64,000 bases of DNA from contig NZ_JOAN01000003.1 of the NCBI RefSeq assembly GCF_000718555.1, positions 356,827-420,826 on the forward strand, in the 5' to 3' direction. The translations under genes and the position numbers were made by a program. Position 1 is the stretch's first letter; every line of letters begins with the position of its first letter. Shown piece by piece: positions 36,617 to 46,161 of this stretch. Source of the stretch: Micromonospora chokoriensis (GTDB taxonomy: Bacteria; Actinomycetota; Actinomycetes; Mycobacteriales; Micromonosporaceae). The notes beneath the pieces are model-generated. The model was not told the DNA's origin. It saw nothing but the letters and a program-made list of their open reading frames with translations, and made no database searches.

Positions 36617-37824
36617 GCGCGTCCCCGGCGGACATCCGGTCGACCCGGCTCGCCCCTTCCGACGTACTCCGGCTTGGTCTGCTCGGGTTGACCACCCGCC
36701 GGATGCGGGCGGTCCTCTCCGCCCTGGGCATCTCCATCGGCATCGCCACGTTGGTCGTCGTGGTGGGGATCCCCGCGTCCAGCCAACGCGACCTGATGAA
36801 CCAGCTCACCGCCCTCGGCACCAACCTGCTGCGGGCCGAGCCCGTGCCGGACCAGAATCCGCCCGTCCTCCTGCCCGAACAGGCCGCCGCCATGGCGGCG
36901 CGGATCGGGCCGGTCCAGACGGCGAGCGCGGTCGCGAACACCCACACCGTGGTACGCCGCAACGACCTGCAGGACCGGTACGACACGTCCGGGCTCACTG
37001 TGCTCGCCTCCCGGCCGGACCTGCTGGAGACGGTCAACGGCCGGATCAGTAGCGGCCGGGCCCTCGACGACGGCACGGCCCGGCTTCCGACCGTCGTCCT
37101 CGGGTACGTCGCGGCGAGCCGGCTCGGCTTTGCCACGGTGGACCCCAAGCGACCACCTCAGGTGTTCATCGGCGAGCGCTGGTTCACCGTGATCGGCATC
37201 CTGGATCCGTTGCCGCTCTCCCCGGATCTGGACCGTTCGGTGCTGGTCGGGTGGGACGCCGCGAAGGCCCTGCTCGGCTTCGACGGTCACCCCACTGTCG
37301 TCTACCTGAAGGCCAGGGAGGACGCGTTGGAGGACGTCCGTGCCGTGCTGCCGGCCACCCTCAACCCGCAACTGCCGGGGCTGGTCCAGGTCAGCCGCCC
37401 CTCCGACGCGCTCGCCGCGAAACGGGCCACCGAGAACAGCTTCTCCGCGTTGTTCCTCGGGCTGGCGGCGGTCGCCCTGCTGGTCGGTGGGATCGGCGTG
37501 GCCAACACCATGGTCATCTCGGTGCTGGAGCGCCGCCGGGAGATCGGCCTGCGCCGGGCCCTCGGCGCGAACCGTGGCCAGATCCGGGTGCAGTTCCTCA
37601 CCGAGTCGGTGCTGCTCAGCGTGCTCGGCGGTGCCGCCGGGGCGGTCCTCGGAGTGCTCGCGACGGTCGCCTACGCCAGCTACCAGGGCTGGCCGCCCAC
37701 GATCCCGCTGTCAGCGGTGCTAGGCGGAATCGCCGGCGCCCTCCTGGTAGGCGTAATAGCCGGCGTCTACCCGTCCATCCGAGCCGCCCGCCTAACCCCC
37801 ACCGAAGCCCTCTCCACCCCGTAG
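36613..37824 (+). CDS. ABC transporter permease, FtsX/MacB type
   Basis: 403 aa. A first helix (residues about 30-52) precedes a large extracytoplasmic MacB_PCD domain (about 55-270), then three C-terminal helices. The FtsX core [29 protein letters not shown] is clear. With the ATPase, adaptor and lipoprotein it forms a four-gene exporter probably controlled by the adjacent two-component system. Candidate roles are antimicrobial-peptide resistance or lipoprotein/siderophore export; none is proven. Confidence 0.92.
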   Translation: MSASPADIRSTRLAPSDVLRLGLLGLTTRRMRAVLSALGISIGIATLVVVVGIPASSQRDLMNQLTALGTNLLRAEPVPDQNPPVLLPEQAAAMAARIGPVQTASAVANTHTVVRRNDLQDRYDTSGLTVLASRPDLLETVNGRISSGRALDDGTARLPTVVLGYVAASRLGFATVDPKRPPQVFIGERWFTVIGILDPLPLSPDLDRSVLVGWDAAKALLGFDGHPTVVYLKAREDALEDVRAVLPATLNPQLPGLVQVSRPSDALAAKRATENSFSALFLGLAAVALLVGGIGVANTMVISVLERRREIGLRRALGANRGQIRVQFLTESVLLSVLGGAAGAVLGVLATVAYASYQGWPPTIPLSAVLGGIAGALLVGVIAGVYPSIRAARLTPTEALSTP

Positions 37825-37828
37825 CTCC

Positions 37829-37865
37829 CACCCCCACCCCGCCTCAACCCGGTGGGGTGGGGGTG
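37829..37865. terminator. terminator between convergent permease and YihY genes
   Basis: CACCCCCACCCC pairs with GGGGTGGGGGTG, a 12-bp stem with a 13-nt loop. It begins 5 nt after the permease stop and overlaps the last codons of the YihY gene. Confidence 0.7.
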
Positions 37866-38680
37866 GTGCGCCAGCGGGATAGGGCCAGGGTGGCGGAGTA
37901 GCCCGCCAGGACGATCACGTGGAAGAGGTAGAGCCAGAGGAGTACGGCTACGCCGGCGCCGATGTCGTCGAAGCCACCGAACGGCACCCCGAGGTCCAGG
38001 GGGAGTGAGGCGAAGAGGACGAAGCCGTGCAGGAAGCCGGAGAGGTTCGCCGCGGTGAACGACCCGATCCCGAGGGTGGAGAGCCAGTCCGGTGAGGCCG
38101 GCCCGACCACCCGGAACACCCACACCAGCACCGGCGTGAGCACCAGCCAGACCGCCAGGAACGACAGCACCACACCGAGCACTCCGAGCCAACCGCCCTG
38201 GCGGATGAGGCGGGTGGTGAGGGGGAGCGCCAGCAGGATCGACAGCAGCAGCGCGGGGGCCGGTGCGAGCAGTGGCAGCAGCAGGAGCCGGCCGCGCCAG
38301 CCGACCAGGTGTTCGTCGGAGCGGGGTGCGGCCACCGAGACGAATGCCCGGCGCAGGCCCTCGCCGTACAACGACGCGGGCAACAGGGAGGCCAGCGCGA
38401 GCAGCGGGGTCAACTCCACCCCGGCGTCGACAAGCGCGTCCACCGCCCGGGGTGCGCCGATCGCGGTGGGCAGGGCCTCCACGGCGTACGAGGTGAGCCG
38501 CCGGACCCGTTCGGCCCCGGCCACCAGGGCGGTGAGCCAGATCGCCAGCAGGGCGACCGGCACCACGGCGATCGCTCCGTAGAAGGTGATCGCGGCGGCG
38601 TGCAGCGACAGGTCCCGCCCGCGCACCGGACGGAAGGCGGCACTGGTGATCCGTTTCGCGCGCTGCCATCCGCTGCCCAT
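37844..38680 (-). CDS. YihY/BrkB-family inner membrane protein
   Basis: 278 aa with six predicted helices. The family N-terminus is visible: LHAAAITFYGAIAVVPVALLAI, with the SLHAAAITFY-type motif. The C-terminus is GYSATLALSRWRTTPTPPG. Once called ribonuclease BN, the family is now viewed as membrane transport or permease-like with unclear function. The ATG at 38680 has AAGGAG 7 nt upstream and is preferred over the ATG at 38713. Confidence 0.82.
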   Translation of the reverse strand: MGSGWQRAKRITSAAFRPVRGRDLSLHAAAITFYGAIAVVPVALLAIWLTALVAGAERVRRLTSYAVEALPTAIGAPRAVDALVDAGVELTPLLALASLLPASLYGEGLRRAFVSVAAPRSDEHLVGWRGRLLLLPLLAPAPALLLSILLALPLTTRLIRQGGWLGVLGVVLSFLAVWLVLTPVLVWVFRVVGPASPDWLSTLGIGSFTAANLSGFLHGFVLFASLPLDLGVPFGGFDDIGAGVAVLLWLYLFHVIVLAGYSATLALSRWRTTPTPPG

Positions 38681-38731
38681 CGGGTTCTCCTTCCCTGTCG
38701 TCGGGGCCGTCACTCCTTAAGATCGCCGATC

Positions 38732-39274
38732 ATGACTGTTCTCACCACCGAACGCCTGATCCTGCGCGACTGGACCGACGATCCGGCCGACCTGGCCCGG
38801 ATCTACGACATCTACTCTCGCTCCGAGATCGCCCGGTACCTGGGCATGGCACCGGGCCTGCCGATGACCGACCCGAGCCAGGCCGTCGAGCGGCTGCGGG
38901 CCTGGCAGGACCGGCACGCCGACGACCAGGGCCGGTACGGCACCTGGGCGATCGAGGTACGCGAGACCAGCCTGGTGGTGGGCACTCTGTTACTCAAGCC
39001 GCTGCCAGGGCGCGACGAGTCGCGCCGAACCGAGGACATCGAGGTGGGCTGGCACCTGCACCCGGACGCGTGGGGTCACGGCTACGCCACCGAGGCGGCT
39101 CGCGCTGCGGTCGCGCGGGAGTTCGCCGCCGGCACCCAGGAGATCTACGCGGTCGTGGCGCCGGGCAACGAGGCGTCGATGGCGGTCTGCCGGCGACTCG
39201 GCATGGCCCACGTGGGCCGACGCACCGACTGGTACGGCGGCGAGGATCTGGAGACCTTCGTGCTGGCCGCCTGA
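38732..39274 (+). CDS. GNAT acetyltransferase, RimJ/RimL-like
   Basis: 180 aa. MTVLTTERLILRDWTDDPADL is the typical RimJ/RimL opening. EVGWHLHPDAWGHGYATEAARAAV is the acetyl-CoA loop (G-H-G-Y-A form of Q/RxxGxG/A), followed by APGNEASMAVCRRLGM. The substrate is unknown. The ATG is 8 nt after TAAGAT (38718-38723), a leaderless promoter, and is divergent from the YihY gene. Confidence 0.88.
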   Translation: MTVLTTERLILRDWTDDPADLARIYDIYSRSEIARYLGMAPGLPMTDPSQAVERLRAWQDRHADDQGRYGTWAIEVRETSLVVGTLLLKPLPGRDESRRTEDIEVGWHLHPDAWGHGYATEAARAAVAREFAAGTQEIYAVVAPGNEASMAVCRRLGMAHVGRRTDWYGGEDLETFVLAA

Positions 39275-39327
39275 CGCGAGATCCGCCCGGCCGGTGGCGT
39301 GCTGGCGCTGTCGCGCCTGAGCCCTGA

Positions 39328-40020
39328 TCAGCGGTGGCTGGTGTTGATCAGCGCCATGAGGTCGACGGCCGCGTCGAGTGTCGCCAGGTTCAGACGTTCC
39401 AGGTCGACGGCGCCAGCGCGGAGCGCCGGATCGTGCGGGATGACCAGGTCGTGCCTCGGGTGCTTCGGCCCTGGTCCGGTGATGTGCGTGGTGACCTCGA
39501 TGATCTGGTTGGCCTGGATGCCGCGAAGCCATGCGATCAGCGACCGGGCGGTCATCGCGCTTGCTGGTTCCGGGGTGCGGGTCACCACCACGACGTCGGC
39601 CTCGGTGAAGAATCTGGGATCGGTGCGGGCGGTCTCGAGGGCGGCGTCCACGAACACCGACGCGGTGTGCGCCTTGGCCTTCACCATGCTGACGGCATCG
39701 ATCAACGCCGTGTCGGGCTGCCGTTCGTGCGGCGCGGGGAGATGCGCCGGGGCTCGCTCCCTGAGTGGGTCCGACGCTCCGGCGGCGAGCAGCGCTGGAC
39801 TGACGCCTTGCAGGCCGTGGGCGATCCCAGCCAGTACGGCGGTCAGCGTCGTGGCGCCCGACACCGGCGTCGCCCCGATGACGGCGACGACCTGGGTGCG
39901 ACCACGAGGTGGGTTCGACGCTGCGGCGCGTCGCAGACGGAACCGATCAGTGGCCAGTGTCTGGGCGGGTGGCCAGAGCCCTCGCCAGCCTCGTCTGAGC
40001 ACGTGCACGGCCGCCCTCAC
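39328..40020 (-). CDS. ParA/MinD-like protein of the type VII secretion locus (degenerate P-loop)
   Basis: 230 aa. The P-loop-like motif GATPVSGATTL (about residues 49-59) lacks the lysines of a MinD/ParA Walker A (usually KGGxGKT). A SIMIBI-like fold follows, with a switch-type stretch (DTALIDAVS, ADVVVVTRTPEPASAMTARSLIAWL). Similar ParA-like proteins (for example the C-terminal domain of EspI) accompany ESX loci. It is translated from a GTG overlapping the eccD stop by 4 bp, so it is coupled to EccD. It probably lacks ATPase activity, acting as a binding or regulatory subunit. Confidence 0.6.
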   Translation of the reverse strand: MRAAVHVLRRGWRGLWPPAQTLATDRFRLRRAAASNPPRGRTQVVAVIGATPVSGATTLTAVLAGIAHGLQGVSPALLAAGASDPLRERAPAHLPAPHERQPDTALIDAVSMVKAKAHTASVFVDAALETARTDPRFFTEADVVVVTRTPEPASAMTARSLIAWLRGIQANQIIEVTTHITGPGPKHPRHDLVIPHDPALRAGAVDLERLNLATLDAAVDLMALINTSHR

Positions 40021-41327
40021 AGGATGTCGCCGATCGTGTCGAAGAGCCCGAGCACGGACGCGAGGACCGGCACGGCGGCGATGACGGCGACGGCTTCGAG
40101 GATGGCGATGATCAGGCGCAGTCTGGCCAGGACCGCCATGCGCAGGGTCCGCGCGCTCAGCATGGTCGCGATGACGGCTGCGGCTGCCACGCCGACGGCA
40201 GCCAGGAGTTGCGTGTCATGGCCGGTCCTGGAGAGTGCGACAGTCGCACAGGCCAGCAGGATGGCCAGCCCGGCGAGCAGCGGTGGCAACACGTGGCCGA
40301 CGCGGGAGAAGAGCCGGGACCGGATCATCATGGCGATCCCGACCAGCGCGGCCAGCGTCAGAGGCCACACCGTTCCATCGATTGCGCAGGCGATGGCGAG
40401 CACTGCACCCGCACCGCTGAGACCGGTCAAGGCCCAGGTCAGCAGCGTCGCGGATCTCTGCACGGAGGCGCTGACATCGTCGGCGGGCACCCGCCCGCTG
40501 CTGCGCAGCCGATAGTCCAGGGCGGAGAGCCCTCCGGCGCCGGCGACCAGCCGGGGCAGTGGCCCGAGGGCGAGCACGACGAGGAACGCGACAGTTCCGG
40601 TGCCGCGTGGGTCGTCCAGCGTCCAGGCGAGGCCGAGAACGACGGCGGCAGTGGCGATGAAGACCGCGGCGTTGTCGAGGCTTCGGGTGCTGAGCCGGGC
40701 CGCAACGGCACCCGCCCCAGCGACAGCGAGGGCCGCCGTCGCCGGCACGATCAGGCCACCGCCGAACAGGATGAGCGAGACCCAGGAGGCGTGGATAGCG
40801 GCAGCGGTCAGGAGCAGCGCCGAACCGACCCGGGCCTGGGTAGAGCTGGCCACAGCCGCGCTGATCAGCAGCACGGTGACGACTGCCAGCGCAACCACGG
40901 TCCGAGGCGTGGCGACGTGCAGGGCGGGCATCGTGAACAGCCCGGCGAGCAGGCAGACGCTCGCCGCCGCGGCCACGACCTCACCGGTGGCCCGCGAAGA
41001 CCACCGGGTCGTCGCGCCGTCCACGTGGTCGGCGACGACGTCGAGCAGATGATCCTGGCGGGCCGGCGCGGGAGTCTGCCCGGCCGGCGTCATGAGCAGA
41101 ACCGCGCCGTCGGTGATCCCCGCGTCGTCGAGTGTGACGCCGAGACTCAGCGGTCCGTGACCGAGTGGGCTCAAGGCCCAACTCCCGCTGATCGGCGTCG
41201 CTCGGCCCGCCGTCAGGAGAGGCAGGAGGGCGGGCAGGAGGTCGGAGACCGGCAGGTGTTTGGGCACGGCGAGGTCCAGCACCCGTTGGTCAAGAACCAG
41301 CGTGACCCTGCAGACGGACTCACTCAC
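40017..41327 (-). CDS. eccD: type VII secretion integral membrane protein EccD
   Basis: 436 aa. An N-terminal ubiquitin-like YukD domain (residues about 1-80: CRVTLVLDQRVLDLAVPKHL...GVTLDDAGITDGAVLLM) precedes a linker and 11 hydrophobic helices. This is the EccD layout, the channel-forming part of the ESX membrane complex. The GTG at 41327 is preferred because GGGG lies about 8 nt upstream; GTG 41336 is an alternative. It is divergent from eccC, with 85 bp between. The locus has no eccB, eccE or mycP. Confidence 0.82.
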   Translation of the reverse strand: MSESVCRVTLVLDQRVLDLAVPKHLPVSDLLPALLPLLTAGRATPISGSWALSPLGHGPLSLGVTLDDAGITDGAVLLMTPAGQTPAPARQDHLLDVVADHVDGATTRWSSRATGEVVAAAASVCLLAGLFTMPALHVATPRTVVALAVVTVLLISAAVASSTQARVGSALLLTAAAIHASWVSLILFGGGLIVPATAALAVAGAGAVAARLSTRSLDNAAVFIATAAVVLGLAWTLDDPRGTGTVAFLVVLALGPLPRLVAGAGGLSALDYRLRSSGRVPADDVSASVQRSATLLTWALTGLSGAGAVLAIACAIDGTVWPLTLAALVGIAMMIRSRLFSRVGHVLPPLLAGLAILLACATVALSRTGHDTQLLAAVGVAAAAVIATMLSARTLRMAVLARLRLIIAILEAVAVIAAVPVLASVLGLFDTIGDIL

Positions 41328-41355
41328 TGTGTTCACCCCGATCGTGATCCGCCGG

Positions 41356-41386
41356 TTACTGTATCGGCATACCTCCATACTGGAGG
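41356..41386. promoter_or_regulatory. eccD-eccC divergent control region with small palindrome
   Basis: CCTCCA-TAC-TGGAGG (41372-41386) is a perfect inverted repeat centred between the two genes. CATACT (41376-41381, plus) and TACAGT (41363-41358, minus) are possible -10 boxes overlapping or beside it, so one repressor could control both directions. Confidence 0.4.
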
Positions 41387-41412
41387 GTGACGGGTCGCGA
41401 CGGGGGTTGGCG

Positions 41413-44400
41413 ATGACCGTACGAGTGGTACATCGGCCGGCCCGGCTGACCGCGCCACACACCGAGCAGCGGGTCCAGGCCCTTGCCCTCCCACCCACAA
41501 TGGACGATGGGACGGCCTCCGGTCAGAGCATGGTCACTCTGATGATGCCGGTTCTGGCCGGCACGGGCGCGCTGATGGTGGTGCTCACCAACATCAACCG
41601 GCCGCTGTTCGCCGCTCTGGGCCTGGTCTTCTTCGCCGGTTCGGTGTCACTGGGAATGCTCATGTTCGCGTCGCAGCGACGGGGGCCCCGAAAGCGCATC
41701 CGCCTACAGCGGCAGCGGTATGTGCAGTACCTGGACCAGGTCCGTGGCAGTGTGCGAACCGCCGAGGCCGCGCAGCGCCGCGCCGCGCAGTGGCACCATC
41801 CGCCGCCGGACGCCCTGCCCGCCGTCGTGGCCGATCCGATGCGACGGTGGGAGCGTCGCCGCGAGGATGACGATTTCCTGCGCCTACGGGCCGGCTCGGG
41901 AGAGGTCCCCGCGGATCTGGCCCTACGGCTGGAGTTGGGCGACAACCCCCTCACGGCGCACGACCAGACGTGTCTCGTCGAGGCCCGGCGGTTGGTCGCC
42001 GACCGGGCCACCATCCCGGCTCTGGCCGTCACGGTCGACCTGGCCGAGTACGGCGCCCTTACTGTCCTGGGCGACCCTGAGGCGGGTCGTACCCTCTGTC
42101 GGGCTCTGCTCGCGCAGACGATGGCGTGGCACGCTCCCGGCGACCTCGCGCTTGTCGTGGTCCGTGCCCCAGCCCTGGCCGACAGTTGGGACTGGGTCAA
42201 GTGGTCGCCCCACACCGTCCCCGGAGCGCTCCGGCGCACACAGGTCGACGCTGGTGAGACGCTGCCCTCCAGTGACCGGCTCGTCTTCGACAGCGTCGCC
42301 GAGTCGCAGGATCTGCTCGGGCCGGTGCTCGCGCAGCGGGTCATCGACGTCCGGCGGGCCAAACGTCGCTTTTCGGACGCGCTGCTCGTGGTGGTCGACG
42401 GCGAGCACCTGCCGCCACACGCCGGCATCACCTGCCCCGACCAGGTCGTCGAACTGGTCGATATCAACGTGCACGTCGTCTACCTGCTGTCGGAGCGTCG
42501 CACCGAGCCTGAGACGGTCGACGCGCGGGTCGAGCTGCTCGATGACACCGCTGGGCTGGCGCGGCTGTCCGACAAGCACCGGGCCACGACGTTCGCGGTC
42601 GACCACGTGGACGTCGGGCTGGTGCGGCAGTTGGCTCGGCAACTCGCGCCGTTGCGGCTCGCTGCCGAGGAGGCCGGTGCGAGCCGGTCGGACGTGAGCG
42701 TGAGGTGGCAGAGCCTGCTCGCCCTGGACGACCTCGCCACGCTGGACGCGGCGGTCACCTGGGCGCCGCGCAGCGACGCCAACCTGCTGCGCGTGCCGAT
42801 CGGCGTGGACGACAACGGCCGTGCGGTGCACCTCGACCTCAAGGAATCGGCCCGCGGTGGCATGGGACCGCACGGCATGCTGATCGGCGCTACCGGGTCC
42901 GGCAAATCAGAACTTTTGCGCACCCTGGTCACCTCGCTGGCGGTCACCCATCACCCGGACCAACTGGCGATGGTGCTCGTCGACTACAAGGGCGGTGCCA
43001 CCTTCGCGGGGCTGTCCGGGCTACCGCACTGCGCCGGCATCGTCACCAACCTCGCCGACGACCTGACACTTGTCGACCGCATGCGCGACGCTCTATACGG
43101 CGAGATCCAACGGCGCCAGGAGTTGCTCAAAGCCGCCGGCTCACTGCCCAACCTCTTCGCGTACGCGAAGGCCCGCGCCAGCGCTCTGCGCGGAGACGCC
43201 GGCGTCAACCTCGGCCTGGTCGACCTGCCGCCGCTACCGCACCTCCTGGTGATCATCGACGAGTTCTCTGAGCTGCTCTCCGACCGGCCCGAGTTCGCCG
43301 AGTTGTTCGTCGCCATCGGCCGGATCGGACGGTCGATCGGTGTACACCTGCTGCTGGCCACCCAGCGACTCGAGCTCGGCAAGATCCGCGGCCTGGAGAC
43401 CCACCTGTCGTACCGGATCGCACTGCGCACCTTCTCCGACACCGAGTCGCGCGAGGCGATCGGGACCCCGGACGCCTACCGGCTCGCGCCGGAGCCAGGG
43501 CTGGGCTATCTCAAGGTCGATACAACCGTCTACCAGCGCTTTCGCGCCGCGCACGTGTCCGCCGCCTACTCTGCCGGCACCCCACGAACGCCGGTGGCAC
43601 AGCGATCAACCGTTCGCCTATTCACCACCGGTGAGCCTGCCGCCTCAACCGTGCCGGCCCTGCCCGTGCCCGCCTTGCCCGTGCCCGCGGTGCCGGCCAC
43701 GACGCGCGCACCCGTCGCGGACGCCGCCGCCGGGGCGATGACCACGCTGCCGCAGTTGAGCCTGTTGGAGGTGACGGTCGCCCGGCTGGGAGTCGGCGCT
43801 CGTCAGATCGCCGAGCAGCGCAATCGTCCGGTTCAGGCGCACAAGGTGTGGCTCGATCCGCTGCCGGCCACGTTGTCGCTGCGCCAGGTCGCCTACTCGG
43901 TCGCGTCGGGCCGGTACGCGTCCGGCGACAGTCTCAGCCGCATCGCCGTTGTCGGGCTCGTCGACAGCCCGATCGCCCAACGTCAGGACCCGTATGTCCT
44001 CGACCTGTCCGGCCCTGCGGCGAACATGTTGGTGGTGGGCGGACCGCAGTCGGGTAAGTCGATCCTGTTGCGCACGCTCGTCCTGTCGGCCAGCTACGTC
44101 CACACTCCGAAGGAGGTCGCCTTCTACCTCATCGACGCCGGTGGTGGAGGGCTGCGTGGGCTGGCGGATCTCCCCCATGTCGGCAGCGTCGCGACCCGCG
44201 GCGACCCGGACCTGATCCGACGCACGTTCAACGAGGTGCTGATGGCCGTCGAGCGTCGCGAACGCGCCTTCAACAGCGTCGCTCTGGACTCACCGGCGCA
44301 GTGGCGAGCGTGGCGCACCGCCGGCAACGTGTTGCCCGGCGACACCGCCACCGGCGGCGAGCCGGGGTCGGACCTCGGCGACATCTACCTGGTCATCGAC

Positions 44401-45522
44401 GGGTGGGGAAGCCTGCGCGACGACTTCGACGACCTTGAGGAGGTGCTTGCCGAGATCGCCGCAGACGGTCCCGCGTACGGCGTGCACGTCATCGTCACGG
44501 TGACGAGTCCGCTGCAGATCCGGCACAAGATACTGCCCAGCTTCAGTGGGCGTCTCGAACTGCGGCTCACTGACCCGTTCGACTCCGCGTTCGGCCGCGG
44601 CCTGGCCGAGACCCTGCCCAGCAACCTGCCTGGCCGCGGCTTGAGCGGCTCCGGCCAGCTCTTCCAGACCGCGTTGCCGCGCCTCGACGAGGGGACCGCT
44701 ACGAAGGACCTTGCCGATGCGCAGCAGAGGGCGGTACGGCTGCTGGCAACGAAGTGGGGACGACGTCCCGCGGTGCCGAAGGTGCGAACGCTGCCCGCCG
44801 AGATCCCGGTGTCCACGCTGCCGGAGCCGTCGGAGGCGGGCATCGCCATCGGCCTGTCCGAGACGGACCTCGGCCCGGCCCGCCTGCAGCTTTTCGGCGC
44901 CGATCCACACCTGCTGGTCTTCGGTGACTCCGAGACGGGGAAGACCAACACCCTGCGGGTCATCGTCGAGCAACTGGTGCGCGCCCGCAGCCCGGAGGAT
45001 CTGGGGATTGTCGTGGTCGATTACCGGCACACGCTGCTCGGCGTCGCGTCGGAGGAGTACCAGATGGCGTACTGCAGCAACCGCAAGGCGACCGAGTCGA
45101 TGGCGGCCGAGCTGGGCGGGATGATCGCCGACCGGTTGCCGCCGGCGAACGTGACCGCCGCGCAGTTGCGGGACCGTTCCTGGTGGAGTGGTCCGGAGAT
45201 GGTCGTCGTGATCGACGACTACGACATGGTCGCCACGTCGGCGGGAAACCCCCTGCTGCCGTTGGTGGAGATGATCCCGTACGGACGCGACGTCGGCCTG
45301 CACGTCATCGTGGCCCGGCGTACCGGTGGGGCGAGCCGTGCGCTGTTCGATCCGCTGCTCCAGCGCCTGGGAGATCTGGCCACGACCGGTCTGCTGCACT
45401 CCGGTTCGCGCGGCGAGGGACCACTCGCCTGCGGTGTTCCGGCAGCCCGGCTGCCGGCTGGGCGGGCGATCTGGGCGCGCCGAGCACACAGCCCGGTTCA
45501 GTTGCAGATCGCGCTGCACTGA
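41413..45522 (+). CDS. eccC: type VII secretion ATPase EccC (FtsK/SpoIIIE, three P-loops)
   Basis: 1369 aa, a single-chain EccCa+EccCb. Two N-terminal helices (about residues 41-58 and 66-84) precede three FtsK-type ATPase domains. Their Walker A motifs are GATGSGKS (492-499), GGPQSGKS (876-883) and GDSETGKT (1171-1178). Walker B is complete in domain 1 (LLVIIDEFSELL) but degenerate in domains 2 (LVIDGWGSL) and 3 (VVVIDDYDMV), as in known EccC. The motor drives WXG100 export, and the last domain binds substrate C-termini. The 3' end overlaps a convergent small gene by 25 bp. Confidence 0.92.
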   Translation: MTVRVVHRPARLTAPHTEQRVQALALPPTMDDGTASGQSMVTLMMPVLAGTGALMVVLTNINRPLFAALGLVFFAGSVSLGMLMFASQRRGPRKRIRLQRQRYVQYLDQVRGSVRTAEAAQRRAAQWHHPPPDALPAVVADPMRRWERRREDDDFLRLRAGSGEVPADLALRLELGDNPLTAHDQTCLVEARRLVADRATIPALAVTVDLAEYGALTVLGDPEAGRTLCRALLAQTMAWHAPGDLALVVVRAPALADSWDWVKWSPHTVPGALRRTQVDAGETLPSSDRLVFDSVAESQDLLGPVLAQRVIDVRRAKRRFSDALLVVVDGEHLPPHAGITCPDQVVELVDINVHVVYLLSERRTEPETVDARVELLDDTAGLARLSDKHRATTFAVDHVDVGLVRQLARQLAPLRLAAEEAGASRSDVSVRWQSLLALDDLATLDAAVTWAPRSDANLLRVPIGVDDNGRAVHLDLKESARGGMGPHGMLIGATGSGKSELLRTLVTSLAVTHHPDQLAMVLVDYKGGATFAGLSGLPHCAGIVTNLADDLTLVDRMRDALYGEIQRRQELLKAAGSLPNLFAYAKARASALRGDAGVNLGLVDLPPLPHLLVIIDEFSELLSDRPEFAELFVAIGRIGRSIGVHLLLATQRLELGKIRGLETHLSYRIALRTFSDTESREAIGTPDAYRLAPEPGLGYLKVDTTVYQRFRAAHVSAAYSAGTPRTPVAQRSTVRLFTTGEPAASTVPALPVPALPVPAVPATTRAPVADAAAGAMTTLPQLSLLEVTVARLGVGARQIAEQRNRPVQAHKVWLDPLPATLSLRQVAYSVASGRYASGDSLSRIAVVGLVDSPIAQRQDPYVLDLSGPAANMLVVGGPQSGKSILLRTLVLSASYVHTPKEVAFYLIDAGGGGLRGLADLPHVGSVATRGDPDLIRRTFNEVLMAVERRERAFNSVALDSPAQWRAWRTAGNVLPGDTATGGEPGSDLGDIYLVIDGWGSLRDDFDDLEEVLAEIAADGPAYGVHVIVTVTSPLQIRHKILPSFSGRLELRLTDPFDSAFGRGLAETLPSNLPGRGLSGSGQLFQTALPRLDEGTATKDLADAQQRAVRLLATKWGRRPAVPKVRTLPAEIPVSTLPEPSEAGIAIGLSETDLGPARLQLFGADPHLLVFGDSETGKTNTLRVIVEQLVRARSPEDLGIVVVDYRHTLLGVASEEYQMAYCSNRKATESMAAELGGMIADRLPPANVTAAQLRDRSWWSGPEMVVVIDDYDMVATSAGNPLLPLVEMIPYGRDVGLHVIVARRTGGASRALFDPLLQRLGDLATTGLLHSGSRGEGPLACGVPAARLPAGRAIWARRAHSPVQLQIALH

Positions 45523-45863
45523 CGGGCGGTGTCCACCCGGATCACGTCGCTGCTGACACGGCGTCGCTGCTCCTCGTCGAGGCGTTGCTGGGCGCGGAAC
45601 GCCGAGGCGATGCCCATGCCTGCGACGATCAGGATTGTCACGAGAAGCCCGACGAGGGCCCAGGGCCAGACGGTGAGCCGGTCGGCCGCCGTCCTGGTGG
45701 AGCCGTGCAGCCACGCCGCCTGGAGGCGACGCTGATGCAGTCGCTCGGACTCGACGACCGCGGCGTCCGCGGCCCGCTGGGAAATGCGGACGTCCGCCGG
45801 CCCCGGTCCTGCGGTGAGCAGGGCCGGGGCGGCGGCCGGCACGTCTTGGCCGGGGGAACTCAC
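45498..45863 (-). CDS. one-helix membrane protein in the WXG100 operon
   Basis: 121 aa, not recognised. A Pro/Ala-rich N-terminus and a charged helical stretch (VVESERLHQRRLQAAW) precede one transmembrane helix (about residues 70-90, WALVGLLVTILIVAGMGIAS). A short coiled-coil-like RAQQRLDEEQRRR follows, ending in two cysteines (ARQCSAICN). The GTG overlaps the preceding WXG100 stop by 4 bp, so all three minus-strand genes are coupled. Its position suggests a structural or chaperone part of this secretion system, perhaps replacing a missing Ecc component. Confidence 0.65.
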   Translation of the reverse strand: MSSPGQDVPAAAPALLTAGPGPADVRISQRAADAAVVESERLHQRRLQAAWLHGSTRTAADRLTVWPWALVGLLVTILIVAGMGIASAFRAQQRLDEEQRRRVSSDVIRVDTARQCSAICN

Positions 45864-46150
45864 GACCAGATGGACTTGATCTGGGTGACGCCGCTGGTGA
45901 AGTTGCCGTGGGCCTCGGTCGTCTGGCGCTGCAGGTTGGCGAACGCCGTCTGCAGTTCGACGTAGTTGGCCTCGAACGCGGTCTGCTTGGCCTTGTATTC
46001 TTCGGTGCCCTCACCGAGCCACTGGCCCATGAGCTGGTTGACCGTCGACTTGACCTCGCCGAGTACCGCCTCGAACCGGCCGTGGAAATCCTGCTGGGTG
46101 TCGGCCAGTTGCTGAACCCGGCCGAAGTCGAAGTGCACGCGATCAGTCAT
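45860..46150 (-). CDS. WXG100 protein (EsxA/B-like), 96 aa
   Basis: A helical hairpin protein with the WXG turn as QWLGEG (about residues 43-48): MTDRVHFDFGRVQQLADTQQ, then MGQWLGEGTEEYKAK, TTEAHGNFTSGVTQIKSIWS. It is a secreted substrate or core component of the type VII system. GGGGG precedes the ATG. It lies 11 nt after the other WXG100 gene, forming the usual heterodimer pair. No classical YxxxD/E tail is visible after the second helix. Confidence 0.88.
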   Translation of the reverse strand: MTDRVHFDFGRVQQLADTQQDFHGRFEAVLGEVKSTVNQLMGQWLGEGTEEYKAKQTAFEANYVELQTAFANLQRQTTEAHGNFTSGVTQIKSIWS

Positions 46151-46161
46151 GGCGGAACCCC

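Noticed and set aside
44290..46014. 574-codon minus frame across the eccC end
   Set aside because: Its 3' portion is antisense of eccC, and it conflicts with the real small esx-operon genes that use another frame.
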